A stretch of DNA of 5,057 nucleotides from an uncultured Clostridium sp. (lineage in GTDB: Bacteria > Bacillota > Clostridia > Clostridiales > Clostridiaceae). A model generated the notes under the pieces. The model was not told where the DNA came from, searched no databases, and worked only from the letters and a program-made list of their open reading frames with translations. Where the stretch lies: contig UQFE01000069.1 of assembly GCA_900540255.1 (NCBI GenBank), forward strand, positions 1 to 5,057, written 5' to 3'. Both the position numbers and the translations under genes were made by a program. Shown here one piece after another: positions 5,006 through 5,057 of the stretch (position 1 is the first letter of the stretch; the number at the start of each line of letters is the position of its first letter).

Positions 5006-5057
5006 TTGACATACTCCCCATGCCTAAATGCAGGGGATTCTTGGATACAAACGATAC
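5006..5057 (-). mobile_element. right end of an IS200/IS605-type (IS608-like) element, continuing off the window
   Basis: On the minus strand the end reads GAAT, then the hairpin CCCC-TGC-(ATTTAG)-GCA-T-GGGG with one unpaired T in the stem, then AGTATG and TCAA (5009-5006). In IS608 the right end has this layout: a GAAT guide at the foot of an imperfect hairpin with an extrahelical T, and TCAA as the TnpA cleavage site. The element body, with any tnpA/tnpB, therefore lies to the right, and a tnpB would read on the minus strand toward this end. There are no terminal inverted repeats or target duplication, as expected. In tnpB elements this end also encodes the 3' part of the omega RNA. Only 52 bases are visible, so whether the element has one or both genes is unknown. 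Confidence 0.7.

Overview
This is a very AT-rich window, with poly-T hairpin terminators and strong AGGAG-type ribosome binding sites. The gene set is a YajQ-family protein, a diderm-style lipoprotein beside zinc-ribbon proteins, and a Sec-exported small protein. Together these suggest a low-GC Firmicute with an envelope to decorate, most likely a Negativicutes of the Megamonas/Selenomonas kind. That taxon is an inference from gene style, not from a marker gene.

Left part (1-1135): the end of what looks like an integrated element. It carries one unrecognised, extremely AT-rich coding region (about 12-764) whose upstream part is frameshifted. Next comes an AT-rich non-coding stretch with a tandem 11-bp repeat (885-906). 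The arm ends at the 3' part of a tRNA-Leu(CAA) gene (1036-1090), running from the anticodon loop to the acceptor end with no 5' half, and followed by a terminator. A tRNA 3' fragment beginning exactly at the anticodon loop is the usual scar of a tyrosine-recombinase element. The intact tRNA and the integrase would lie to the left, outside the window.

Middle-left (1136-1741): mostly non-coding, but it holds a compact minus-strand unit: promoter-like boxes, a good Shine-Dalgarno, a 21-residue hydrophobic peptide gene (1411-1476) and a terminator. A less certain 35-residue plus-strand ORF (1634-1741) overlaps a possible bidirectional terminator.

Centre (1728-3660, minus strand): a three-gene operon with 25-bp gaps. 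In order of transcription it encodes a zinc-ribbon protein with low-complexity linkers and an acidic tail, a small lipoprotein, and a two-TM protein with a cytoplasm-sized zinc ribbon between the TMs. They probably form one envelope-associated system of unknown function.

Right (3783-4902, plus strand): an orphan terminator, then yajQ (3872-4363) and a secreted 121-residue protein gene (4489-4854), each with its own terminator. The most unexpected signal is a promoter-like block of about 35 bp, 28/35 identical between the zinc-ribbon operon (minus strand, 3626-3660) and the secreted-protein gene (4436-4470). A weaker third copy lies at 4914-4948. This suggests co-regulation of the operon and the secreted protein.

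Far right (5006-5057): the right end of an IS200/IS605-type element, pointing out of the window, with its hairpin, GAAT guide and TCAA cleavage tetranucleotides visible on the minus strand.
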